From Streptacidiphilus sp. 4-A2 (GTDB taxonomy: Bacteria; Actinomycetota; Actinomycetes; Streptomycetales; Streptomycetaceae), in the NCBI GenBank assembly GCA_014284505.1, contig JAAFYY010000001.1, forward strand, positions 3,472,001-3,536,000: DNA of 64,000 bases, read 5' to 3'. The position numbers and the translations under genes are program-made. This document shows positions 33,388 to 43,180 of the stretch, one piece after another (positions within the stretch are counted from its first letter, which is position 1; every line of letters starts with the position of its first letter). The notes below the pieces were generated by a model that ran no database searches, had not been told where the DNA came from, and was given only the letters and a program-made list of their open reading frames with translations.

Positions 33388-34764
33388 ATGAACGACAGCG
33401 GTGCCGTCCAGAACATCGCCGTGGTGGGAGCGGGGGCAGCGGGCACCCTCACCGCGATGCGCCTGCTGCGCCGCGCGGCCGAGGAGCGCGATACCTCCTG
33501 CCGGATCTGGCTGATCGACCCGGGGGCCACCGGCCGCGGCCTGGCCTTCGGCACGGACGCGCCGCACCACCTGCTGAATGTCCCGGCCGCCGGGATGAGC
33601 GCCCACCGGGACGATCCCGAGCACTTCCTGCGCTGGCTCGGCCACCGCTGGGGCCCGCTGGACTTCGTCCCGCGCGGCGTCTACGGCCGGTACCTGGCCG
33701 ACAGCCTGGAGGCCGCGCCGCGGATCGACGGCGCGCCCGGGCTGGTCCGGGTGCACGACCGGGTGGTCGGGGTCGCCCACGAGCCCGAGCGCGGCGAGGG
33801 TGCGCTGTCGCTGCGGCTCGGCTCGGGGCAGTCGCTGCGGGCCGACGCCGCCGTGCTCGCCCTCGGCAACTTCCCGTCCGACCAGAGCTGGGCCCCGCCG
33901 TCGCTGCGCACCTCCCCGCTGTTCCTGGCCGACCCTGGGTCCGCGGCGGCTTCCGGAGCCTGCCCGAGCACAGCGACCTGCTGCTCGTCGGCACCGGCCT
34001 GACCATGGTGGACGCCGCGCTGACGCTGCAGACCCCCGGGCGGGTGGTGCACGCGGTCTCCCGCCACGGGCTGGTCCCGCAGCGGCACGCAACCATCTCG
34101 CTGGCCCCGCCGCCGGCCCCCGGACTGGACGGCCGCGCCGGGCTGGCCGCGCTGCGCCGGAAGGTGCTGACGCACCTCTCGGTCAGCCGCCGGATCCACG
34201 GCGACTGGCGGGTCGGCTTCGACAGCCTGCGGCCGGTCATCAGCACCCTGTGGCAGCAGCTCCCCCAGGACGCAGGCCCGGTTCCTCAAGGACGAGCTGC
34301 GGGTGTGGGAGGTGCACCGCCACCGCATCCCGCCGGTGAGCGCCGCGGCGCTGGACGAGGCGGTGCGGGAAGGCCGGGTCAGCACCGGCCGGGGCACGGT
34401 GGCCGGGGCCGAGCCCGTGCCCGGCGGCCTGCTGGTCCACCTGGACGACGGCCGTTCGCTGCGCGTCGGTGCCGTCGTCAACTGCACCGGCTCCCAGGGC
34501 GACCTGACCCGGGTCGCCGACCCGCTGGTGGCCGACCTGCTCGCCGGCGGCCTCGGCTGCCCCGCCCCGCTCGGCGGCGGCTTCGACACCACCTCCGACG
34601 GCAGGCTCCGCCCGGCGCCGCACCGGGCTCCGGCGCCGCTGTGGACCCTGGGCTCGCTGCGCCGCGGCAACCTGCTGGAGAGCACCGCCATCCCGGAGAT
34701 CCGCGGCCAGGCCGACGACCTGGCCCAGGCGCTGCGCCTGTGCCGGCTCGACTACGCCCGCTGA
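33388..34764 (+). CDS. FAD/NAD(P)-binding protein, COG4529-like (frameshifted)
   Basis: About 459 residues. The N-terminal Rossmann motif is VVGAGAAGTLTAMRLL; GRGLAFGTDAPHHLLNVPAAGMSA is the typical second block, followed by AAVLALGNFP, LLLVGTGLTMVDAAL and the C-terminal NCTGSQGDLTRV. This matches uncharacterised FAD/NAD(P)-binding proteins. Breaks near 33940 and 34270 are repaired by one base each. It is 121 bp downstream of the cysteine dioxygenase and may act with it in cysteine catabolism; the reaction is unknown. Confidence 0.83.
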
Positions 34765-34793
34765 ACCGGACGCCGTGCCCGGCCCGGTGGCCG

Positions 34794-34828
34794 CGTCGGC
34801 GGCCGCCCGGGCGGGTCGGCCGCCGACG
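34794..34828. terminator. Hairpin between convergent FAD protein and methyltransferase
   Basis: A perfect 12-bp inverted repeat, CGTCGGCGGCCG against 34817-34828, with an 11-nt loop. Confidence 0.75.
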
Positions 34829-34837
34829 GGCGGGGTG

Positions 34838-35704
34838 TCAGCGGCGGCGGCCCCAGGCGGACACCAGCGGGGCGGTGGCCAGGTCGAGCAGACCGGTGGC
34901 CACACTGGCCAGATGACGCTCGATCTCCTCGTCGGTGGCCAGGCCCGCCGCGACCAGCCGGCCGCGGATCTGCCGCACGGTGGCGGCCTCCAGCACCGTG
35001 CAGGCCGGTGAGGTGATCGGGAAGTACGCGTCGGCCTGGACGTCCGCCAGACCGGCCTCGCGCAGCACCCTGGGCAGGGTACGGCCGTAGCCGAGGTCCG
35101 CGCCGCGGGATGCCATCAGCTCCCGGAATCCGGAGCGGAGGCGGTTGGCGAGCTGCTGCTCGGGGCCGTACTCGTCCGGGCACAGCAGCGGCTGGAGCGC
35201 GGGGTCGGCGTCCTCCAGCAGCAGCACCCCGCCGGGACGCAGGGCCTGGACCATCCGCCGCAGCGCCTCGGCCCGCTCGGTGACATGCACCAGCACCAGC
35301 CGCGCGTGCACCAGGTCGAAGCCCTCAGCCGGCGGCGGGTCGGCCGCGACATCGTGCCGCAGTACCTCGACCACTCCGCCGGCGATGCCCTCGGTCCAGG
35401 ACACGTCGATGTCGGTCACCACCACCTGGCCGGTCGGTCCGACCCGCGCGGCGAGCCCGGCCGGGACCGAGGGACCGCCCGCGCCGACCTCCCAGCAGCG
35501 CATGCCCGGGCCGATACCGAGCCGGTCGACATGCCGGAACGTCACCGGGTCGAAGAGCTCGGCGAGAGCCGAGAAGCGGATGCCCGCCTCCGACTGCTGG
35601 TTGTCGAGAAGGTATCCCTGCTCCGAGCCGGGGGTGGTCACTGTGGTGTCACTCCGTATCGTCGTTCGTGCCGCGCGGGTCTGCGGCACATCGGTCTGCG
35701 GCAT
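34838..35704 (-). CDS. Class I SAM-dependent methyltransferase
   Basis: An intact 288-residue methyltransferase. Motif I is CWEVGAGGPSVPAGLAARVG, the acidic loop is VVVTDIDVSW, motif II DLVHARLVLVHV and motif III LRPGGVLLLEDAD. The C-terminal 110 residues form a helical cap. The opening YLLDNQQSEAGIRFSALAELFDP is a hallmark of a group of small-molecule methyltransferases in actinobacteria. Substrate unknown; no biosynthetic cluster surrounds it. The chosen ATG 35704 is the longest start; a start further in (for example near 35640) is possible. Confidence 0.88.
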   Translation of the reverse strand: MPQTDVPQTRAARTTIRSDTTVTTPGSEQGYLLDNQQSEAGIRFSALAELFDPVTFRHVDRLGIGPGMRCWEVGAGGPSVPAGLAARVGPTGQVVVTDIDVSWTEGIAGGVVEVLRHDVAADPPPAEGFDLVHARLVLVHVTERAEALRRMVQALRPGGVLLLEDADPALQPLLCPDEYGPEQQLANRLRSGFRELMASRGADLGYGRTLPRVLREAGLADVQADAYFPITSPACTVLEAATVRQIRGRLVAAGLATDEEIERHLASVATGLLDLATAPLVSAWGRRR

Positions 35705-35777
35705 GTCGGCTCTCCGGTATGCCGATCCGCCGTCGCCCTCGGCGAGCTTAGACCGGCCTGCGGGCCGGCCGGCCGGG

Positions 35778-36969
35778 TCAGCGGGGCGCGGGCGACGGCG
35801 CGGTCCGGTCCAGGCACTCGCGCACCGCGCGGACCAGGGCCTGTGCGCGCGGGTCGCTGACCACGGTGGGCTGCATGCCGTTGGTCACATAGCCGAAGCC
35901 GATGCCCAGCGAGGGGTCGGCGAAGCCGAGTGAACCGCCGCGGCCCGGGTGACCGAAGGCGGCCGGCGAGCTCATCGGCGAGGCCGGGCCGTGCAGCATG
36001 AAGCCGAGGCCGAACCGGGTCCCCACGACCAGCACCCGGTCCGGGCCGGCGACCTGTTCGGCGGTGGCCGCGGCGAGCATCCCCGGGCTCAGCAGCCGCT
36101 GCCCGCCGTCGACCTCGCCGATCAGCGCGGCATAGCAGCGGGCCAGGGCGCGGGCGGTGCCGACGCCGTTGGCGCCGGGCAGCTCCCCGGCGCGCCAGCC
36201 GGGGTCGTTCCGTCCGGGGCCGGGGAGATGGCGCCGAAGGCCCGCCTGGTGGGCGACTGCGGGTCGGCGTAGGCCGCGGCGACCTCCGGGCGGGGCCGGA
36301 AGCGCAGGCCCGCTCCGGCGGCCGAGGACAAGGGCTCGACCGGGGCCAGCCGCCCCACCCGCTCCCGCTGCCCGGGCGGCAGGCCGATCCACAGGTCCAG
36401 CCCGAGCGGCCCGGCCAGCTCCTCGGCCAGCAGGGTGCCCAGGCTGCGCCCGCTGACCCGGTACGCCAGCTCCCCGGTCAGCCAGCTGAAGGTGTGCGGG
36501 TGGTAGCCGTGGGCCCGGCCCGGCTCCCACAGCGGCCGCTGCCCGGCCACGGCGGCCGGGCCGCTGACGCCGTCGACCGCCTGCGCCGCGGTGAGCGGGA
36601 CGTCCAGGGCCGGAAGTCCGGCCTGGTGGGACATGAGCTGACGCACCGTGACGTCCCCCTTGCCCGCCGCCTTGAACTCCGTCCAGTAGTCGGCGACCGG
36701 CGCGTCCAGGTCCAGCAGCCCCCGGTCCGCCAGCAGCAGCAGCACCGCCGAGCTGGGCCCCTTGGTGCCGGAGCGCAGCACCTGCGCGGTCTCTTCCGTC
36801 CACGGCTGCCCGCCGTCGCCGTCGGCGCTGCCGGCCACAGGTCGACCACCGGCCGCCCGTCGCGGTACAGCGCGAAGGCCGCGCCGCGCTCACCGCGGCG
36901 GTCGAAGTTGGCCGCGAACGCCTCCCGCACCCGTTCGTAGCCCTCGGCCACCGTCCCCTGGATCTCCAT
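35778..36969 (-). CDS. Beta-lactamase-fold serine hydrolase/esterase (frameshifted)
   Basis: About 397 residues, class C beta-lactamase-like (EstB type). The SxxK nucleophile is SGTKG in VLRSGTKGPSSAVLLLL, followed by VADYWTEFKAAGK, LMSHQAGLPALD and the KTG-like GHPGRGGSLGF near the C-terminus. There is no signal peptide, so it is cytosolic and more likely an esterase than a lactamase. Breaks near 36835 and 36215 are single losses. ATG 36969 follows GGGAGC. Confidence 0.85.
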
Positions 36970-37475
36970 CGTGCTCCCGTGCTCCCCTGCTTGTGCTCCG
37001 GCCCCGGACTTCGTGCTGGTCAACAACCCTGCCATCCGGTTCCTTCCCCGCCGACCCGACCACCCGGCATAATCAGTCAGGTGCACGACAATCCATCCCA
37101 GAGGGACACGCCCGGCGACGCCGGGGCCGATTGCCCGGACCGGCGGACGCCGCGACGGTACGGTGTTCGCGTCCGGCACGGCGGCCGCCGGCCGGAAGCG
37201 CCCCGGCCCGAGGGCTCACGCACGCCGGGCCCGGCGCGAACGGGCCCGGTACGATCGGGCCCGGTCCGAACGAGCTCCCGGCGGGACGGATGGGGCGCGC
37301 CGGGCTCCAGGGACCGCTCCCGGGGGCCGTTCCTGCATATTTCTCACCCGCCGTTCATGTCCGCTTCATCGAACGCACTGTGGCGCGTGGCCGTGACCGG
37401 CCAGGATGCGCGGGTGACGTCGGGGCAGATGGCCTGCCCGACTGCGGTTTCCATAGTTCTTGCGGAGGGGTCGTT
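36970..37475. other. 506-bp divergent intergenic region, esterase / phospholipase C
   Basis: Contains three CGGGCCCGG units (37217-37265) and PHO-box-like repeats close to the phospholipase start. The segment 37080-37200 has short reading frames but none with codon bias or homology I can support. Confidence 0.55.
37342..37374 (+). promoter_or_regulatory. PHO-box-like triple direct repeat
   Basis: Three contiguous 11-nt units: TCTCACCCGCC, GTTCATGTCCG and CTTCATCGAAC. Streptomyces PhoP binds 11-nt direct repeats of the GTTCACC type, so this looks like a PhoP operator about 100 bp before the phospholipase start. Binding is inferred. Confidence 0.65.
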
Positions 37476-39313
37476 ATGGCTGAAATGACGGGCAGGGCGC
37501 GCCAGGGGCAGCGCATTGCCGCGCTGGGGGCGGCTGCGCTGATCGCGGCCGCGGGGACGTCCTCGGCATGGGCCTGGAACGGCGGCGGCCACCACGGCCA
37601 GCGCCCCGGACGGACGACAACCACCACGCCCATCAAGCACCTGGTGGTCATCTACGACGAGAACGTCTCCTTCGACCACTACTTCGGCACCTACCCGAAG
37701 GCGGCGAACACCGACGGCGTTCCGTTCACGGCGGCGAAGAACACCCCGAAGCGGATCAACACCGAGGCCGCGGCCGGGCTGCTGACCAAGAACCCCAACC
37801 TGTACGCGCCGGCCCGGCTGACCTCCTCGCAGCTGCTGACCTGCGACCAGAACCACAACTACCTGCCGGAGCAGCTGGCGTACGACGGCGGCAAGTCCGA
37901 CCTGTTCGTCCAGAACACCTCCAAGGACACCTGCTCCGGCGGCCTGTACGGCGCTCCGGGTCTGGCCATGGACTACTACGACGGCAACACCGTCACCGGG
38001 CTGTGGAACTACGCGCAGCAGTACACCCTGGCCGACAACAACTTCGACGCCACCTACGGGCCCTCCACCACCGGCGCGCTGAACCTGATCGCGGGCCAGA
38101 CCCACGGCGTGATCTCGGTCACCGGCAACGGCAGCACCACCAACCCGACCCAGACCGCCACCCCGGACCCGTACACGGTCAAGTCGCCCAACGCCCAGGG
38201 CGTGGGCACGGTCAACGCCGACCCGGACCCGGCCTACGACGACTGCGCAGACAGCGACCACACCAGTGGCTCGGCGCTGGGCGAGATGACCGGCCAGAAC
38301 GTCGGCGACCTGCTCAACGCCAAGAACGTCACCTGGGGCTGGTTCCAGGGCGGCTTCACCCCCAGCACCCCACACCGGCGCGGCCGGCACCTACGCCAAG
38401 TGCGGCGGTGACACCACGCCAGTCGGCGGCGAGCAGGTCGAGGACTACAGCCCGCACCACGACCCGTTCCAGTACTACAAGTCCACCTCGAACCCGCACC
38501 ACACCGCGCCGGCCAGCCTGGCCGAGGTGGGCCACAACGGCCAGGCGAACCACCAGTACGACCTGTCGTACTTCGACGAGGCGGTCGCGCACAACGACCT
38601 GCCCGCGGTGAGCTTCCTGAAGGCCGCCGAGTACCAGGACGGCCACGCCGGCTACTCCGACCCGATCGACGAGCAGAACTTCCTGATCAAGGAGATCAAC
38701 GAGCTCCAGAAGTCGCCGGAGTGGTCCTCGACCGCCGTCGTGATCACCTACGACGACTCCGACGGCTGGTACGACCACGTCTACCACACGCCCACCAACG
38801 GTTCCTCGGACACCTCCCAGGACGCCGCCGCCTGCCAGGCCGCCGCTGCGGCCAAGGCCCGGCCGGCGGCTACGAGGACCGCTGCGGCCCCGGCCCGCGT
38901 GAGCCCCTGCTGGTCGTCTCGCCCTACGCGAAGACCAACAACGTGGACCACACCTTCCTCACCGAGACCTCGGTGCTGTCCTTCATCGAGAACAACTGGC
39001 GCACCGGCCGGCTCGGCGACAGCTCCTTCGACAAGACCGCCGGGAACCTGGAAGGCGCCTTCAACTTCCGTCACCCGAACGACAAGCAGGTGCTGCTGAA
39101 CAGCAACGGCTCGGTCGCCTCGGTCAGCCCGATCCGGCACTGGGACAACCAGGACACCCCGCAGAGCCTGCCGCTGGCCGACACCGCCGCCACCTCCAGC
39201 ACCAGCGACGGTGCGGTGGGTCGGCCGCGATCGGCGCCGCCGCCCTGGCCGCGCTGGGCACCGCCTACGCCGTCTCGCGCCGCAACCGCCGCCGGGCGGC
39301 CGACGCCTCCTGA
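37476..39313 (+). CDS. Surface-anchored phospholipase C / phosphoesterase (frameshifted)
   Basis: Exported phosphoesterase-family (PF04185) phospholipase C, about 613 residues. A Sec signal (RIAALGAAALIAAAGTSSAWA) precedes HLVVIYDENVSFDHYFGTYP, the family signature with the metal-binding Glu-Asn; later blocks are GPSTTGALNLIAGQTHG, AVSFLKAAEYQDGHAGYSDP and VITYDDSDGWYDHV. The C-terminus has an Ala-rich hydrophobic segment and RRNRRR, so the protein is probably held in the membrane facing out. Breaks near 38375, 38865 and 39225. PHO-box-like repeats upstream suggest induction by phosphate starvation. Confidence 0.88.
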
Positions 39314-39331
39314 CGACGGACCCGCAGGCCT

Positions 39332-39379
39332 GAAGGGGCCGGTTCCACGGACTTCCCGGTCCGCGGAACCGGCCCCTTC
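39332..39379. terminator. Strong terminator hairpin after phospholipase C
   Basis: GAAGGGGCCGGTTCC pairs perfectly with 39365-39379; an inner ACGGAC/GTCCG pair tightens the loop. Confidence 0.88.
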
Positions 39380-39485
39380 CGCGTGCGCGGGCCGCGCACC
39401 CGCCGGGCCGGGCCGTGGCTAGACTGACCGCGAGTCAGCAGCACCACCCGGACCGGCGGCGCCGGAGCGAGGACGGGCAGCCGAG

Positions 39486-40174
39486 TTGGATTTCTTCACG
39501 CTGGGCCATCGCGGGGTCATGGGCGTCGAGCCGGAGAACACGGTCCGCTCCTTCGTCCGCGCGAGCAGGAGGGCTTCGACGGCATCGAGCTCGACCTGCA
39601 CCTGAGCAAGGACGGCGCGCTGGTGGTGATGCACGACGCCACGGTCGACCGACCACCGACGGCGGCAGCGGCGCGATCGGCGAGCTGACCCTGGCGCAGC
39701 TGCGGCTGCTGGACGCCGGGCAGGGCGAGCGGGTGCCCGTGTTCGAGGAGGTCCTGGCCGCGGTGTCGCGAAGCTTCCGGTCCAGGCCGAGATCAAGGAC
39801 GCCCGGGCCGCCCGGGCGCTGGCCGGGGTACTGCGCGAGCGCGAGCTGCTGGAGCAGGTGTCGGTGATCTCCTTCCACGACGCCGCGCTGCGCGAGGTGC
39901 GCCAGCTGCTGCCCGGGTGCGCACGGTGCTGGTGGCCGGCCGGACCGGCGCCGACCTGGTGGACCGGGCCCGGGCGGTGGACGCCCGGCTGGTCAGCCTG
40001 GAGCTGGGCAAGCTGTGCCTGGACACGGTCGAGGACTGTCGGCGGGCCGGGATCGACGTGATGGCGTGGACGGTCAACACCCCCGGGGAGCTCGCGCTGG
40101 CACGGGCCCTGGGCCTGGTCGGCGCGGTCACCGACCTGCCGGGGACCAAGCGGATGGTCGAGGCGTCCGCCTGA
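39486..40174 (+). CDS. Glycerophosphodiester phosphodiesterase (frameshifted)
   Basis: GDPD-family enzyme of about 230 residues, cytosolic (no signal peptide), which splits glycerophosphodiesters into glycerol 3-phosphate and alcohol. GHRGVMGVEPENT has the catalytic His and Glu-Asn; ELDLHLSKDGALVVMHD has the metal-binding Glu-x-Asp and second His. The tail DVMAWTVNTPGELALAR fits the family. Four single losses, near 39563, 39650, 39772 and 39918, break the frame. TTG 39486 is used because the family begins right here. It would use products of phospholipid breakdown, matching the neighbouring phospholipase C. Confidence 0.85.
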
Positions 40175-40345
40175 CGATGGCGTCCGCCCGCTACCCCTGA
40201 TTACTTATGCAGGTTTTCTAGCACGACCAAACATGATCACACAATGGGCCCTGCCGACTCGCGCCCATGGATCATCCCTGCCGATATCCCCCGCAGGTCA
40301 CCCATTGCAGCACCGAGGCGGGTCACGCCTGGGCCGAAGCATGTC

Positions 40346-40376
40346 TTGACAGCCGCTGAGGGCGAGCCCAAGCTAC
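40346..40376 (+). promoter_or_regulatory. Possible promoter of the lectin-tailed secreted protein
   Basis: TTGACA at 40346-40351, then 17 nt and a weak CAAGCT/AAGCTA -10. The whole 292-bp gap before the gene is A/T-richer than its surroundings; no other element is recognised. Confidence 0.4.
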
Positions 40377-40466
40377 CCCTGAGTGATTGGAAATGAACTA
40401 AACAACGCAAGACCAAGCATTTTCGATCACTCATGCGACAGCTCTCCCCCACCGAAAGGACCAGCT

Positions 40467-42948
40467 GTGTCACGCCTCCGAAGGGCGCTCACGGCCGCAG
40501 CCGCGGCCGTCGCCCTCACCACGGCCGGCGGACTGGTGCCGACGACCGCGTCAGCGACCCCGTCGAGCGCCACCTACACGGTCACCGTCGGATCGACCGG
40601 TTCCTTCGCCTACTCCGACGACACCCCTGCCAGCAGCTACCTCGACAAGAACGGCACCTTCTACTTCCAGTCCTCCCATTCGCTGTACGGGGCCACCGAC
40701 TCCCGGCAGTGGGACTTCTACACCGGGACGAACTTCGACACCGCGACCGCGGACAACACGCTCGACAACGCGGTCAACCCGGCCAACTCCCCAGGACTCG
40801 AACAGCAACACCACCTGGCGCTGCGACAACAGGCCCGACCGGTCTCGAATCGACCTCCGCGCCCTCCGGCTCCGGTTACGCCCAGCCCAACTACTGCGAC
40901 CTGGTCGGGTGTGGGTCGACCCGGACACCGGCAACTGGTACGGCCTGGTGCACGACGAGTTCACCCCCAGCCCTTCGGCGACGGACTGCACTACGACTCC
41001 ATCGACTACGCGGTCTCCACCGACCAGGGGAAGGTGTGGACCATCGAGGGCCACGCGATAACCTCCCCCTACAGCACAACCCGCGGCGACACCACCGCCT
41101 TCCCGAACCAGACCTACGACTACGGCGACGGCGACCCCGGCTGTTCGTGGACACCGCCTCGGGCTACTTCTACGTCTACTACGCTCGCGGATCGTCCCCA
41201 AGGCCGGCGTGGCCGGGAGCACCGGCGGCCTGGCGCATGTCGCCCGCGCCCCGATCGCCGACAAGATGGCGACCGGCTCATGGCAGAAGTGGTACAACGG
41301 ATCCTGGTCGCAGCCCGGCGTGGGCGGCCAGGAGAGCAACATGGAGCCGGTCACCACCGCCGACCCGACCGGCTACACCCCGGTCGCGGGCGACTACAAC
41401 CCGGCCAACACCGGCACCGTGGACCAGCAGGTCGCGGCCGGGGAGCTGCCCTCGAAGTCGCCGCTGTTCATCATGAACATCGCCTACGACGCCTACCTGG
41501 GCCTGTATATCGGCGAGCCGGAGGTGGTCTCCGGGACCGCGCCGCAGCAGTTCTATGCGACGGACAACCTGGCGACGCAGAAGTGGTACCTGATCGGCGA
41601 CACCGGCAGCTACCAGTCCAGCTCCTGGTACCGCTGGTTCCTGGACAGCGCCAACCTGACCAGCTCCACGGTGATCGGCAAGAGCTTCCGCTCGTACTGC
41701 GCGATCTCCTGCGCCAGCTCCGACGGGGAGTACGCCAACATCACCGTCGGCTCCTCCGCGCCGGCCGCCCCTCCGGTGGACCCGACCAGGACGTACACCA
41801 TCGGCAACGGCTCCGGCCGGGTGCTGGCGCAGGTCTCCGGCAGCCCGGCGACCACCTCGCTGGCCTCCGCCGCCGGCTCCGCCCTGGCGTCCTGGGTGTT
41901 CACCAGTGAGGGCGACGGCTCGTTCCAGATCACCAACGCCGCCACCGGACAGGCGCTGGGCGTGAACTCCACCACCACGACCACCCGGGCCTGGGGCACC
42001 GCGCCGACCGCCACCGCCATCGGCTCCGGCGGCGCCACCGTCGGCCAGCAGTGGTTCGTGCTCCCGGACGTGTCCGCCACCGGCGCGTCCACCGGCAGCT
42101 ACCGGCTGGTCAACCGCTACAGCGGGCTGGTGCTCGGGCTGTCCTCGGTCAGCGGCCGGCTCGCCGAGACCACCCCGGGCCGCAGCTGGACCAACACCAC
42201 CGGCAACTCCGTCGGCGGCACCCGTTCCGCCGCCGAGCAGACCATCACGCTGACCCAGTCCGGCTCGGTCTCCGGCCCGGAGACGGTCAGTGTGGACAAC
42301 CCGGGTGCGCAGAGCGCCACGGCCGGCAGCCCGGTCTCGCTCCAGATCGGCGCCGTCGACTCGGCCGACAAGACGCTGACCTTCTCGGCCACCGGCCTGC
42401 CCGCCGGACTGTCGATCAGCTCCTCCGGGCTGGTCAGCGGCACCCCGGCCACGGCCGGCAGCTCCACCGCGACGGTGACCGCCTCCTCCGGCAGCGCCAC
42501 CGGTTCCACGCAGATCAGCTGGACGGTCGCCGCGGCGGCCGGCAATCTGAACGGCGCGCACACCCTCTCGCTCTCGGGTGAGGCGCTCGACGACCCCAAC
42601 TGGTCCACCACGGCCGGGGTGCAGCTGGACAGCTGGTCGCTGAACGGCGGCCAGAACCAGAGCTGGACCTTCACCCGGCAGGCGGACGGCTCCTACCACC
42701 ATCGTCAACGCCTACTCGGATGTGCGCCGACGACGACGGGGGCGCACCGCTCCGGCACCGCGGTGATCCAGTGGACCTGCTCCGGGGGCAGCAACCAGGA
42801 CTGGACGGTGACCCCGGCGGCCTCCGGGGTACACCTCACCAATGTCCACAGCGGGCTGCTGCTGACCACCTCCTCCACCGCCGACGGCGGCCTGATCACC
42901 CAGCAGGCGGCGTCCTCCTCCGCGCTCCAGCAGTGGACCGTCAACTGA
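40467..42948 (+). CDS. Large secreted protein with propeller-like, Ig-like and ricin-lectin parts (frameshifted)
   Basis: About 827 residues, exported (SRLRRALTAAAAAVALTTAG). Residues 30-430 form a domain with DYGDGDPRLFVD and GYFYVYYAR strands resembling five-bladed propeller glycosidases; I cannot name a family. Then come ricin-B-like repeats (SWVFTSEGDGSFQITNAATG), a putative Ig domain (ATAGSPVSLQIGAVDSADKT) and further lectin repeats with QxW ends (QSWTF, NQDWTV, LQQWTVN). It likely binds and perhaps cleaves extracellular polysaccharide. GTG 40467 follows AAAGGA. Breaks near 40800, 40910, 41145, 41195 and 42703. Confidence 0.72.
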
Positions 42949-43033
42949 CGGCCACCCGCCGGGAGCAATCCGGCTGAGAACCGGTCGGCCGGGGCACCCG
43001 GGCGGTCCGCGGCCGCAGGGATCCCGCCGCCGC

Positions 43034-43060
43034 GGGCCGTCCGGGCCGTCCGGGCCGTCC
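43034..43060 (+). repeat. Three tandem copies of GGGCCGTCC
   Basis: A 9-bp unit repeated three times in the 232-bp gap between the lectin-tailed protein and the membrane protein. No role evident; the rest of the gap shows nothing I recognise. Confidence 0.7.
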
Positions 43061-43180
43061 GGGGCGCTGCGGTGATCGGGTGGCATTCGCGCCGGCAGGC
43101 TTGCCCGGCCGCCGCACGCGGGATACCCGCATAGGCCGCCGCCGCGGCGCGGCGACCAGGAGGGAGGGGCAGCGACAGCT

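Noticed and set aside
37080..37300. Short reading frames before the phospholipase gene
   Set aside because: No ribosome site with matching codon use and no homology; repeats of CGGGCCCGG explain the open frames.
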